Assembly: GCA_965223305.1 (NCBI GenBank)
Contig: CBDCWT010000066.1
Location: 158,585 to 222,584 of the forward strand
Source of the DNA: CBDCWT01 sp965223305
GTDB lineage: Bacteria; Planctomycetota; Planctomycetia; Pirellulales; Pirellulaceae
DNA: 64,000 bases
Reading direction: 5' to 3'
Under the pieces are notes generated by a model. That model made no database searches, was not told the origin of the DNA, and saw only the letters and a list, made by a program, of their open reading frames with translations. Shown one piece after another: positions 25,487 to 34,598 of this stretch. The translations under genes and the position numbers were made by a program. Position 1 is the stretch's first letter. Every line of letters starts with the position of its first letter.

Positions 25487-27319
25487 ATGAGCAGCTGGAC
25501 AGGTAAGCTACTACGAGTCAACTTAACGACTGGATCTTGCACGGTAGAGACGATTCCCAAGGATCGACGTCGTCTGTACATCGGAGGCCGTGGCCTGGCC
25601 GCCGCCTATCTGTTCGAGGAAATGGACCCGCGCGTCGACCCGTTGTCTCCTGAAAACAAGCTGATCTTCGCGACGGGCCCCTTGACGGGAACTCCGGCAC
25701 CTTGTGGCGCCCGCTATATGGTGGTCACCAAAGGCGCGTTGACCGGCGCGATCACCACGTCCAACTCGGGCGGACACTGGGGCCCGGAGCTGAAATTCGC
25801 CGGCTACGACCTGCTGATCTTGGAAGGGAGGGCACCCCGGCCGAGTTATCTCTACATCTATGATGAAGTGATTGAGATTCGGGATGCCAGCCGCTACTGG
25901 GGCCAGACGGTTTCGCAAACTGAGGATGGGCTGCGCGAGGAACTAGGAATTCCCGCTCTGAGAGTTGCCTGCATCGGGCCAGCCGGCGAGCAACTCGTCA
26001 AGTTCGCCTGCATCATGAACGACAAACATCGCGCGGCCGGGCGCAGCGGCGTAGGGACCGTGATGGGGTCCAAGAACCTCAAGGCGATCGCAGTGCGCGG
26101 CACGGGCGGCGTCGAGATCGCCGACCCGCAGGCCTTCATGTCCGCTGTCTGGGCGATGCGGGCGCGCATGCAAGACGACGCGGGCCGGCAGGGCTTCACC
26201 GATCAAGGAACTGCGGCGGTTATCGACTTAACGCAAACTTTCGGCGGCTTGCCAACGCGCAACTTCCAACAAGGGCAGTTCGAGGAATACGAGAACCTCA
26301 ACGGGAACACGATCAAGGACACGCGACTGGTGGCGAACAAAGCCTGTTTCGCCTGTACGATCGCCTGTGGAAGGGTCTGCCAGCTAGGCGACGAGTCAGA
26401 AAAGTTCACCGTCAACACGCACCCACGCAATTGGAAAATTGCCGGCGAAGGTCCGGAATACGAGGCGGCGTGGGCTTTGGGCGCCGATTGCGGCGTCGGG
26501 GATCTGGATGCCGTGCTGAAGGCAAACTGGCTGTGTAACGACCTCGGCATGGACCCGATCTCGATGGGCGCTACGCTGGCGGCAGCTATGGAACTGTATG
26601 AAGCAGGCGAGCTGAGCGACGAGCTGGTGGAGTTGCCGCTCAATTTCGGCTCGGGAGAGGCCTTAGTTCGCATGACCGAGGCTACAGGGTACCGCGAAGG
26701 GTTCGGAGATGAGCTGGCCGAAGGTGCCAAACGGATGGGCGACAAGTTCAAACGGCCCGATGTCTTTATGGGGAGCAAGAGCCAAGAATTCCCTGCATAC
26801 GATCCGCGCGGATTCCAGGGCATGGGCATCGCCTACGCAACTTGCAATCGTGGAGCGTGTCATCTTCGAGCATGGACTCCGGGTGTCGAGTCGAGCGAGA
26901 TGGACCCTCACACACCCGACGGCAAGGCTGAGTGGGTAGTCGACGAGCAACATCGCTCGACGGCGCACGACAACACCGGCCTGTGTCTATTCGTCGGCTT
27001 CGCTGGTGGGGGAATCGAGACGTTTGTGCCCATCACGTCTGCGGCAACCGGCGTGCCCTACACGCTTGACGACTTCGTCAAGATCGGTGAGCGGACGTGG
27101 AACCTCGAGCGGTTGTGGAACTTGAAAGCCGGCTTTACAAAGGCCGACGACTCCCTGCCAAAGCGGCTGTTGCACGAGGGACACCAACAGGGCCCGTCGC
27201 AGGGCGTTACTGTCAACCTGGATGCCATGTTGCCGGTCTACTACGAGCGGCGGGGATGGGACGCAGAGGGAGTCCCAACCGCGGAGAAGCTGGCCGAGTT
27301 GGGGCTCGGCTCGCTGTAG
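25487..27319 (+). CDS. Aldehyde:ferredoxin oxidoreductase (tungsten/molybdopterin family)
   Basis: A 610-residue member of the AOR family, which oxidises aldehydes to acids with ferredoxin using a tungsto- or molybdo-bispterin and a [4Fe-4S] cluster. The opening YIGGRGLAAAYLFEEM and the GPLTGTPAPCGARY segment are family hallmarks. The cluster ligands are visible as C287-x2-C290-x3-C294 and a distal C500 (NTGLCLFVGF). No ferredoxin, partner subunit or cofactor gene lies beside it, so electron acceptor and substrate cannot be inferred. Start ATG 25487. Confidence 0.92.
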   Translation: MSSWTGKLLRVNLTTGSCTVETIPKDRRRLYIGGRGLAAAYLFEEMDPRVDPLSPENKLIFATGPLTGTPAPCGARYMVVTKGALTGAITTSNSGGHWGPELKFAGYDLLILEGRAPRPSYLYIYDEVIEIRDASRYWGQTVSQTEDGLREELGIPALRVACIGPAGEQLVKFACIMNDKHRAAGRSGVGTVMGSKNLKAIAVRGTGGVEIADPQAFMSAVWAMRARMQDDAGRQGFTDQGTAAVIDLTQTFGGLPTRNFQQGQFEEYENLNGNTIKDTRLVANKACFACTIACGRVCQLGDESEKFTVNTHPRNWKIAGEGPEYEAAWALGADCGVGDLDAVLKANWLCNDLGMDPISMGATLAAAMELYEAGELSDELVELPLNFGSGEALVRMTEATGYREGFGDELAEGAKRMGDKFKRPDVFMGSKSQEFPAYDPRGFQGMGIAYATCNRGACHLRAWTPGVESSEMDPHTPDGKAEWVVDEQHRSTAHDNTGLCLFVGFAGGGIETFVPITSAATGVPYTLDDFVKIGERTWNLERLWNLKAGFTKADDSLPKRLLHEGHQQGPSQGVTVNLDAMLPVYYERRGWDAEGVPTAEKLAELGLGSL

Positions 27320-27333
27320 CCATCACCAGGCCG

Positions 27334-27424
27334 GGAGGGCGAGGCTCCCGCCGAGCCGGAAGCGCCAGGAACCGTGGGCTAACGCCCAGCGGCTGATTTG
27401 GAGCGTAGCCGAACTCGCCAGAGA
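27334..27424. repeat. Cluster of three dispersed short repeats
   Basis: In sequence: GGGAGGGCGAGGCTCCCGCC, GAACCGTGGGCTAACGCCCA with GCGGCTGATTT, and AGCGTAGCCGAACTCGCCAG AG. The same words recur in 1567-2722, 35940-36200 and 52400-52650. Confidence 0.8.
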
Positions 27425-27584
27425 AAGACGGCTATCCGGGATTCTCCGGCGGGCCCGTGCCCAACGCACTTTTCCAATTCCGCCGGGTTTCGGTTAGATT
27501 AGTTGAACATACCGATGCCGGCGGTCACCCATAGGGGCGCCGTCCGTTCAGATCGTAGACGACTGGTTCGAGTGGAGAAGCTTC

Positions 27585-30500
27585 ATGCGTGGGACTGTTC
27601 GCATCCAGCAGCAAGGTGTCTATCTCGCCCTGGTTTGGTTCGCCACCTGCTGCTCTGTGGGTGCCGACGAGCCGTCGCAAGTCAGCTTCTACAAGCAGAT
27701 CCGGCCGATTCTCCAAGCTCGGTGTCACGGCTGCCACCAACCGGCGCGGGCTGGCGGCGAGTACGTCATGACGGATCTCGAGCGACTTCGCGCGGGGGGG
27801 GAGAGCGAGACGAAGGCGGTCGTGCCCGGCCAACCGGACGACAGCTATCTCGTCGAGCTGATCACACCCGCGGACGGCCAAGCCGAGATGCCCAAAGGGA
27901 AGCCTGCATTGGCAGCTGCCGAGGTCGAGCTGATTCGCCGCTGGATCGCGCAAGGGGCCCAAGATGACACACCCGAGGGCGCCAAGGAGCAGTTCGACGC
28001 CGAGCACCCACCGGTCTACACGTCGCCTCCAGTGATCACATCAATCGACTTTTCCCCGCAAGGCAAACAGCTTGCCGTGGCGGGCTTCCACGAGGTATTG
28101 ATCGCGGATACGGAAACAGGCGAGCTGTCAGCGCGTTTGATCGGAGTCTCCGAAAGGATCGAGTCGGTCCAGTTTTCGCCCGACGGCAAGCGGCTGCTGG
28201 TCACTGGCGGGCTTCCTTGCCGCATGGGTGAGGTGCAAGTTTGGGACGTGGAGTCTCAGGAGTTGCTACTTTCAGTCCCGACAACCTACGACACTCTCTA
28301 CGGTGGCAGTTGGTCGCCGGACGGGAAGCAAATCGCCTTCGGTTGTTCCGATAACACACTGCGTGCGATCGACTCGGAGACGGGCGAGCAGGTCTTGTTC
28401 CAAGGAGCCCACAACGACTGGGTCAGGGACACTATTTTTACCAAGGACGGCAAGCACCTGATCTCGGTCGGGCGAGACATGACCTGCAAGCTGACCGAGG
28501 TGGCGACCGAACGTTTCGTCGACAACATTACGTCGATCACACCGGGCGTGCTCAAGGGTGGAGTCAACGCTGTCGCCCGCCATCCAGAGCGCGACGAGAT
28601 TGTCGTGGGAGGAGCCGACGGCGTAGCCAAGGTCTATCGTGTCTTCCGCTTGACCGCCCGTCGCATCGGCGACGATGCCAACCTGATTCGAAAGATGCCA
28701 CCCATGAAGGGACGGATCTTCGATGTCGCGGTGAGCCACGACGGCAAGCGAATCGCAGCGGTCAGCAGTCTGGACGGCAGCGGGCAAGTTCACATTTACT
28801 CCTACGAATTCGACACAGGACTCCCCGACGAGATCAAGGCCATTCAGTCTAAGACCGTTCAGGGGCGGTCGGCCGAGGAGAAGGAGAAGCTCCGGAATTA
28901 TCATCAGCGAGATGTACGGCTGGTGGCCGAGCTGGAAGTTCCCGAATCGGGATTGTACGCAGCTGTTTTTTCGCCAGATGGGACGCAGCTGGCTGTCGCG
29001 GGCAGCGACGGGCGAGTCCGACTGCTGGATGCGGATTTGGGGAAGCTAGTCCGGTCTCTTTCTCCGGCGCCGATCACTTCGGCGGACGCGGTGACGCCTC
29101 AATTTGCGGAAACAGCCCCTTCGTCGGCGGGCGAGCCCGATACGGTGGACGAGCGATCTGCCCCTCCCGGCAAGTTGCAAGAGTTAGTCGTGTATCCCAC
29201 TCAGATCGAGCTCGACAGCGAATTCGCCTACACCCAGCTCGTGGTCACGGGCCGGCGGGACGACGGCTCGACCGTCGATTTGACGCGGGTCGTCAAGATG
29301 AAGGTCGCCAATCCGGTTGTGGAAATATCGCCCGCCGGCTTGGTGCGTCCGTTAGGTGCCGGAGAAACGACACTGTCGGTGGCTGTGGGTGATCTGTCGA
29401 CGGAGGTTGCGGTACGAGTTTCCGACTTGGCGCGGTCGTCTACAGCGGACTTTGTACGGGACGTGAATCCGTTACTGTCGCGCCTGGGATGCAATTTGGG
29501 AACGTGCCATGGCTCTGCGAAAGGGAAGAACGGCTTCAAGCTCTCGTTACGCGGATATGACCCTCTGTTCGATACCCGCGCTCTGACCGATGACCTCGCT
29601 TCGCGTCGCACGAACGTCGCCTCTCCAGACGACAGCCTAATGTTGTTGAAGGCCACCAATGCCGTCCCCCATGTGGGCGGCATGCCGCTCCGACCAGGAG
29701 AACCGTATTACCAGGTCATCCGCGACTGGATTGCTGGCGGGGCGAGGTTGGACAGGACGTCTCCGCGGGTTAGTAGTATTGAAGTCTTCCCAGCCAATCC
29801 GGTGATTCAGGAGCTCGGTGGCAGACAGCAGGTTCGAGTCATCGCACGTTACAGCGACGGTCAGCAGCGTGACGTGACCCGGGAAGCGTTTCTGGTGAGC
29901 GGCAACACGGAAATCGCGGAAGCTGGACGCACGGGGCTGATGACCGCGGTGCGAAGAGGCGAAGCGCCCGTCCTGGCCCGCTACGAAGGTGCCTATGCAG
30001 CCACGACGCTCACCGTGATGGGAAACCGCGATGAGTTTGTTTGGCGGGAGCCGACAACTTGGGGGAGGATTGACGAGCTGGTGGCTGCAAAGTGGCAGCG
30101 CATGAAAATCCAGCCTTCTGAACTCTGCTCGGATGCCGATTTCATTCGCCGCATCTATATCGACCTAACGGGGCTACCTCCCTCGGCGAGCGACGTTCGC
30201 GGATTCCTAGCAGACGTCCGGGAACCGCGCGTGAAGCGGGCAGAGGTTGTCGAGCAGTTGATTGGCTCTGCTGACTTCATCGAATACTGGACGAACAAGT
30301 GGGCGGACCTGTTGCAAGTCAACCGAAAGTACCTGGGCAAGGAAGGCGCTGCGTCATTTCGCGAGTGGATCCGCGCGGGAATCGCCGAAAACACACCGTA
30401 CGACGAGTTTGCCCGCAAGATTCTCACAGCCTCCGGGTCGAACAAGGACAATCCCGCCGCCTCCTATTTCAAGATTCTGCGCGATGCCGATGCGTTGATG

Positions 30501-32672
30501 GAGAACACCACGCATCTGTTTTTGGCGGTGAGATTCAACTGCAACAAGTGCCACGACCATCCCTTCGAACGTTGGACCCAAGACCAGTACTACCAGACGG
30601 CGGCCTATTTTGCCCGTGTTGGATTGAAAGCCGATCCGGCCAGTGGGAAACGCAGGATTGGCGGCACGGCGGTCGAAGGCGCTAAGCCGTTTTACGAAGT
30701 GGTCTATGAGAAGGACGCCGGAGAGATTCGGCATGACCGGACGGGCGCGGAGACAGCCCCGAAGTTTCCGTTCGAGTGTCGGTTTGAAACACCGGAGGGT
30801 GGGAACCGGCGAGCCCAGCTTGCTGCTTGGATCACTTCGCCGGACAACGGCTACTTTGCGAAGAGCTACGTCAACCGTCTGTGGGGGTACCTGTTGGGAA
30901 CTGGCATCATCGAGCCGATCGATGATCTACGAGCCGGCAATCCGCCCACGAATCCAGAGTTACTCGACTATTTGACAAACGAATTTGTCGAGAGCGGTTT
31001 TGACGTTCGGCACGTGATGAAGCTGATCTGCGAGTCACGAACCTACCAGCTCTCAATTGCAACCAATCGCTGGAACGACGACGACACCTTGAACTACTCG
31101 CATGCCAAAGCGAGACGACTTCCCGCCGAAGTCCTGTACGACTCGATCTATCAAGTGACTGGCAGCGAGAGAAAGATACCGGGTGTCCCGGCAGGGACCC
31201 GTGCCGCGGCGCTCCCCGACTCGGGCATAGGCCTGGCGGACGGCTTCTTGAACAACCTGGGCCGGCCGCCGCGTGAGAGCGCCTGCGAGTGCGAGCGTGT
31301 GAACGACCTGCAGCTGGGCCCGGTGATGGCCTTGATTAGCGGTCCCACCGTGGCCACTGCGATCGGAGATCCAAAAAACGAGATCGCCAGTCTTGTGGCT
31401 GCCGAAAGCAACGACGCGCGGTTGGTCAACGATATCTTCCTCCGCATCATGAATCGACCTGCCACGGCGGAAGAAGTGGCGGCGGTGATCGACAATATGA
31501 ATCTGATCGAAGCTGACCATCGGAACCTGTCAGCGGCGTTAGCCGAACGAGAGAGCTGGTGGAAAGAGCGCAAGCCGCTACTCGAAAAAGAACGCTTGGC
31601 AGCGATTGCCAAGGCCGAAGCTGAGCTGGCTGCTTATGAAAAAGAGATCGCGCCGCGCCGTGCCGCGGCAGAGCAGAAGCGAGCGAAGACGATCTCAGAG
31701 CGGCAGACCGATCTGGACAACTACTTGGCAAAGGCAGGTGACCTAATTGCGAAATGGGAAGAAAAGCACGCCGACGACGTCGAGTGGCATCTGCTTGCGG
31801 CGAGCAGACTCGCAGCGACCGAGAAAGTGACGCTCGTGCGGCAAGCCGACCGTTCGATCCGCGCCAAGGGCAGTGCGACCAAGTCGATCTACACGATCGA
31901 CGTACAAACACGGCTGCGTGGCATCACGGGAATCAGAATCGAAGCATTGCCTGACCCCGAACTCAAGGGAGGCGGACCCGGGCTGGAAGGTGGTAATTTC
32001 GTGCTCAGCGAGTTGAAGGTCTCCGTGGCCAGCTCGCAGAAGCCGGAGGAGTTCCAACCTGTCGAACTGCGTAATGCTCGGGCCGACTTTTCACAATCCA
32101 ACCTCGACGTCGGCTATGCGATAGACGGCAAACTGGACAACGTGTTGGGTTGGGCCATCGCACCCGCGATGGGTGCAGTCCACTGGGCAACGTTCGAGAC
32201 GAAGGAGCCGATTGGTTCCGAGACCGGTACCATGCTGCGCTTTGCGCTCCACCACAATCGCAACAAATTGCTCTTGGGTCGTTTTCGGATATCGGTAACG
32301 ACAAACGAAACGCCGGTGGGCCTTAGCCTGCCGGAGACACTGAAGATGATTGTAGCCACGCCCCAGGACCAGCGAGAGGACTCGCAAAAGAAATCGCTGT
32401 TGGGCTACTTTGCGAAGATCGACAAGACCGCGATCGAAAAACAGCGTGCACTCAACGCGGCCAAGAAGCCCTTGCAGGAAGATCGCGGGCTAACGATGCG
32501 GAAGCAGACATTGGCTGCCCTGGGTGAGGAGATCAAGGAAGACAGCCAGCTGCTGCAACTGAGAAGTGACGTGAAATTCAGCACGCAGCAGCTTGCCAAC
32601 AAACGTTTGACAGCGGCCCAGGATCTGGCCTGGGCCCTGATCAACAATCCCGCATTCTTGTTCAACCGGTAA
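27585..32672 (+). CDS. Giant planctomycete cytochrome: PSCyt1 + WD40 + DUF1549/DUF1553
   Basis: A 1695-residue exported protein. After a signal peptide (to ~27) comes a c-type heme motif C47-H-G-C-H51 (planctomycete cytochrome domain), then a WD40-like propeller (~145-490: IDFSPQGKQLAVAGF, VQFSPDGKRLLVTGG, VFSPDGTQLAVAGSDGRVRL), a Big_2-like Ig region (~535-620), a second cysteine site GCNLGTCHG, another Ig-like stretch, DUF1549 (from IRRIYIDLTGLPPSASDV) with a third heme motif CNKCHDHPF, then DUF1553 (YVNRLWGYLLGTGIIEP). A coiled-coil insert rich in Lys/Glu (~1310-1400) splits the C-terminal part. Function is unknown; the family is found almost only in this phylum. The DUF1501 gene downstream is its usual companion. 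Confidence 0.9.
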   Translation: MRGTVRIQQQGVYLALVWFATCCSVGADEPSQVSFYKQIRPILQARCHGCHQPARAGGEYVMTDLERLRAGGESETKAVVPGQPDDSYLVELITPADGQAEMPKGKPALAAAEVELIRRWIAQGAQDDTPEGAKEQFDAEHPPVYTSPPVITSIDFSPQGKQLAVAGFHEVLIADTETGELSARLIGVSERIESVQFSPDGKRLLVTGGLPCRMGEVQVWDVESQELLLSVPTTYDTLYGGSWSPDGKQIAFGCSDNTLRAIDSETGEQVLFQGAHNDWVRDTIFTKDGKHLISVGRDMTCKLTEVATERFVDNITSITPGVLKGGVNAVARHPERDEIVVGGADGVAKVYRVFRLTARRIGDDANLIRKMPPMKGRIFDVAVSHDGKRIAAVSSLDGSGQVHIYSYEFDTGLPDEIKAIQSKTVQGRSAEEKEKLRNYHQRDVRLVAELEVPESGLYAAVFSPDGTQLAVAGSDGRVRLLDADLGKLVRSLSPAPITSADAVTPQFAETAPSSAGEPDTVDERSAPPGKLQELVVYPTQIELDSEFAYTQLVVTGRRDDGSTVDLTRVVKMKVANPVVEISPAGLVRPLGAGETTLSVAVGDLSTEVAVRVSDLARSSTADFVRDVNPLLSRLGCNLGTCHGSAKGKNGFKLSLRGYDPLFDTRALTDDLASRRTNVASPDDSLMLLKATNAVPHVGGMPLRPGEPYYQVIRDWIAGGARLDRTSPRVSSIEVFPANPVIQELGGRQQVRVIARYSDGQQRDVTREAFLVSGNTEIAEAGRTGLMTAVRRGEAPVLARYEGAYAATTLTVMGNRDEFVWREPTTWGRIDELVAAKWQRMKIQPSELCSDADFIRRIYIDLTGLPPSASDVRGFLADVREPRVKRAEVVEQLIGSADFIEYWTNKWADLLQVNRKYLGKEGAASFREWIRAGIAENTPYDEFARKILTASGSNKDNPAASYFKILRDADALMENTTHLFLAVRFNCNKCHDHPFERWTQDQYYQTAAYFARVGLKADPASGKRRIGGTAVEGAKPFYEVVYEKDAGEIRHDRTGAETAPKFPFECRFETPEGGNRRAQLAAWITSPDNGYFAKSYVNRLWGYLLGTGIIEPIDDLRAGNPPTNPELLDYLTNEFVESGFDVRHVMKLICESRTYQLSIATNRWNDDDTLNYSHAKARRLPAEVLYDSIYQVTGSERKIPGVPAGTRAAALPDSGIGLADGFLNNLGRPPRESACECERVNDLQLGPVMALISGPTVATAIGDPKNEIASLVAAESNDARLVNDIFLRIMNRPATAEEVAAVIDNMNLIEADHRNLSAALAERESWWKERKPLLEKERLAAIAKAEAELAAYEKEIAPRRAAAEQKRAKTISERQTDLDNYLAKAGDLIAKWEEKHADDVEWHLLAASRLAATEKVTLVRQADRSIRAKGSATKSIYTIDVQTRLRGITGIRIEALPDPELKGGGPGLEGGNFVLSELKVSVASSQKPEEFQPVELRNARADFSQSNLDVGYAIDGKLDNVLGWAIAPAMGAVHWATFETKEPIGSETGTMLRFALHHNRNKLLLGRFRISVTTNETPVGLSLPETLKMIVATPQDQREDSQKKSLLGYFAKIDKTAIEKQRALNAAKKPLQEDRGLTMRKQTLAALGEEIKEDSQLLQLRSDVKFSTQQLANKRLTAAQDLAWALINNPAFLFNR

Positions 32673-32727
32673 CGTAGACACGTGTTTCGAAATTCCGTTT
32701 TCGCAGCTGGCGAATCCACGGAGTGTC

Positions 32728-32800
32728 GTAACCCGAAACGTGAGCGAGGGGGAGTTGATGTACCAACGCAAGTCAGTCCCTCGCTTACGCTTCGGGTTAC
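32728..32800. repeat. Large palindromic intergenic repeat, copy 2
   Basis: Same structure as at 22050: left arm GTAACCCGAAACGTGAGCGA GGG, right arm CCCTCGCTTACGCTTCGGGT TAC. The outer pairs changed together (GGA/TCC to GTA/TAC), so base pairing is kept. Confidence 0.85.
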
Positions 32801-32947
32801 GATTGCACTTACAAGGCGTATTTCGCCCGCCCGGACCTGAAAAAAGGACTTGAAAACCGCCCTCAAAAGGCGATACAACGATAGGCGATCCGACCCAGCT
32901 GATATCCCACTCGTGGAACCGCCCTATGCGGTTCCAAGGAGGCACCG

Positions 32948-34417
32948 ATGCTGACGATTAAAGGCAAACCCGGAAAAGACCTCTGTGATAGCCACTTGGG
33001 CGTCACTCGGCGAGACATCTTGCGGGTGGGCGGTTCAGGAATGCTGGGCATGACATTGGGATCGCTGTTCCAACTGCAAGCGGCTTCGGCCAAAGAAGGC
33101 CTTGGTGGAGGTGCTGGTTGGGGAAAAGCCAAGAGCGTGATCATGGTCTACCTGCAGGGTGGACCCAGTCACCTCGACTTGTGGGATCCCAAAGAGAACG
33201 TACCTGACAACGTCAAGAGTGTTTTCTCGAACATCTCGACAAAGCTCCCAGGAGTGGCCTTCACGGAGAACCTGCCCAAGCTGGCACAGATCAACGACAA
33301 GTTCACGATGATCCGGTCGATGAGCTACACGCCGAACGGTTTGTTTAACCACACGGCGGCCATCTACCAAATGATGACCGGCTATACGACTGACAAAGTC
33401 AGTCCGTCGGGACAACTTGAACCACCCAGCCCTAAGGACTTCCCCAACTTCGGTTCGCAGATCATCCGTTTGCGGCCGACCGAAGTACCGATGTTGCCCT
33501 TTGTCATGCTGCCACGCCCGCTTCAAGAGAGCAATGTCGTGGGTAAAGGGGGTACCGCCGGATTCCTCGGCAAGGCGTTCGATCCGTACACGTTGTTCCC
33601 GGGCGGGGACGACATGGATATGAAGAAGATGAGTCGCATCAAGGTGGACGACCTGCAGCTACGTCCGGAGGTGTTTGCCGCCCGCTTGCAGCGACGGGCC
33701 AAGCTGCGGGAGACAATCAACGCAGGCCTGCGAAATATCGACAAAGCGGTCGAGTCGTATAACTTGGACCAGTACTACGACCGAGCCCTGAACCTGATCG
33801 TTTCAGGAAGAGCCAGGGCGGCTTTTGACCTGGAGGCGGAACCGCACAACATCCGGGACCTCTACGGGCGCAACACGTTTGGCGATAGCTGCCTTTTGGC
33901 GCGGCGGTTGGTGGAGGCAGGAACGCGAGTTGTCGAGGTCATCTGGCCGAAGGTAGCGAACTCCGACAATCACTCCTGGGACGTTCACACTGGCCTGACC
34001 AACCGTATGAAGAACCAGTCGGGTCCGATGCTTGACGGAGGCTTGACCGCGCTGATCTCAGACCTCGACGAACGGGGGATGCTGGACGAAACACTGGTTG
34101 TGGCGGTGGGCGAGTTCGGTCGCAGCCCGCAGCGCGGGGTCAGTACTTCCGGAAACGCCAACAATGATGATGGACGGGACCATTGGCCGTACTGCTACAC
34201 GGCCGTGATGGCCGGGGCGGGTATCGCACGTGGCCGGGTCTACGGAAAGTCAGACAAGACGGCCTCGGCACCGCTAGAAGATCCGGTGCATCCCGGCCAG
34301 GTGTTGGCCACGATCTACCACTCGTTTGGTATTGACCCCGAGACGATCGTATACAATCATCTCAATCAGCCGCGCGAGCTTGTCAAGGCGCAAACCGTGA
34401 GTGGCTTGTTCGCGTAG
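32948..34417 (+). CDS. DUF1501 domain-containing protein (Tat-exported)
   Basis: A 489-residue protein with a twin-arginine signal (VTRRDILRVGGSG, then a hydrophobic stretch ending QAASA). The mature part begins SVIMVYLQGGPSHLDLWDPK, the DUF1501 hallmark, and contains SMSYTPNGLFNHTAAIYQMM and NSDNHSWDVHTGLTNRMK. DUF1501 is distantly related to the alkaline phosphatase/sulfatase fold; its activity is not established. It follows the DUF1549/DUF1553 gene, the standard planctomycete gene pair. GGAGGC precedes ATG 32948. Confidence 0.93.
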   Translation: MLTIKGKPGKDLCDSHLGVTRRDILRVGGSGMLGMTLGSLFQLQAASAKEGLGGGAGWGKAKSVIMVYLQGGPSHLDLWDPKENVPDNVKSVFSNISTKLPGVAFTENLPKLAQINDKFTMIRSMSYTPNGLFNHTAAIYQMMTGYTTDKVSPSGQLEPPSPKDFPNFGSQIIRLRPTEVPMLPFVMLPRPLQESNVVGKGGTAGFLGKAFDPYTLFPGGDDMDMKKMSRIKVDDLQLRPEVFAARLQRRAKLRETINAGLRNIDKAVESYNLDQYYDRALNLIVSGRARAAFDLEAEPHNIRDLYGRNTFGDSCLLARRLVEAGTRVVEVIWPKVANSDNHSWDVHTGLTNRMKNQSGPMLDGGLTALISDLDERGMLDETLVVAVGEFGRSPQRGVSTSGNANNDDGRDHWPYCYTAVMAGAGIARGRVYGKSDKTASAPLEDPVHPGQVLATIYHSFGIDPETIVYNHLNQPRELVKAQTVSGLFA

Positions 34418-34598
34418 CTTCCCGCCTTTTTTGCCCAGCGCCGGGATCGTTGCTGCGGCGTCCGCGCCGAAGTCTCGGTAAAGCCTCACTCGAGGTGTGG
34501 GTCGTTCTGTCGGTGGAACAGGCCTTTGTGCCACCAACGTGTGTCGTACCAGCAGCGATGGCACAGACGCTGACCGAGATTGAGGACCCGGATTCCAC

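Noticed and set aside
32405..32945. Minus-strand frames across the end of the cytochrome gene and the palindromic repeat
   Set aside because: They overlap a strongly supported gene and owe their TRSVSEG-type text to the palindromic repeat.
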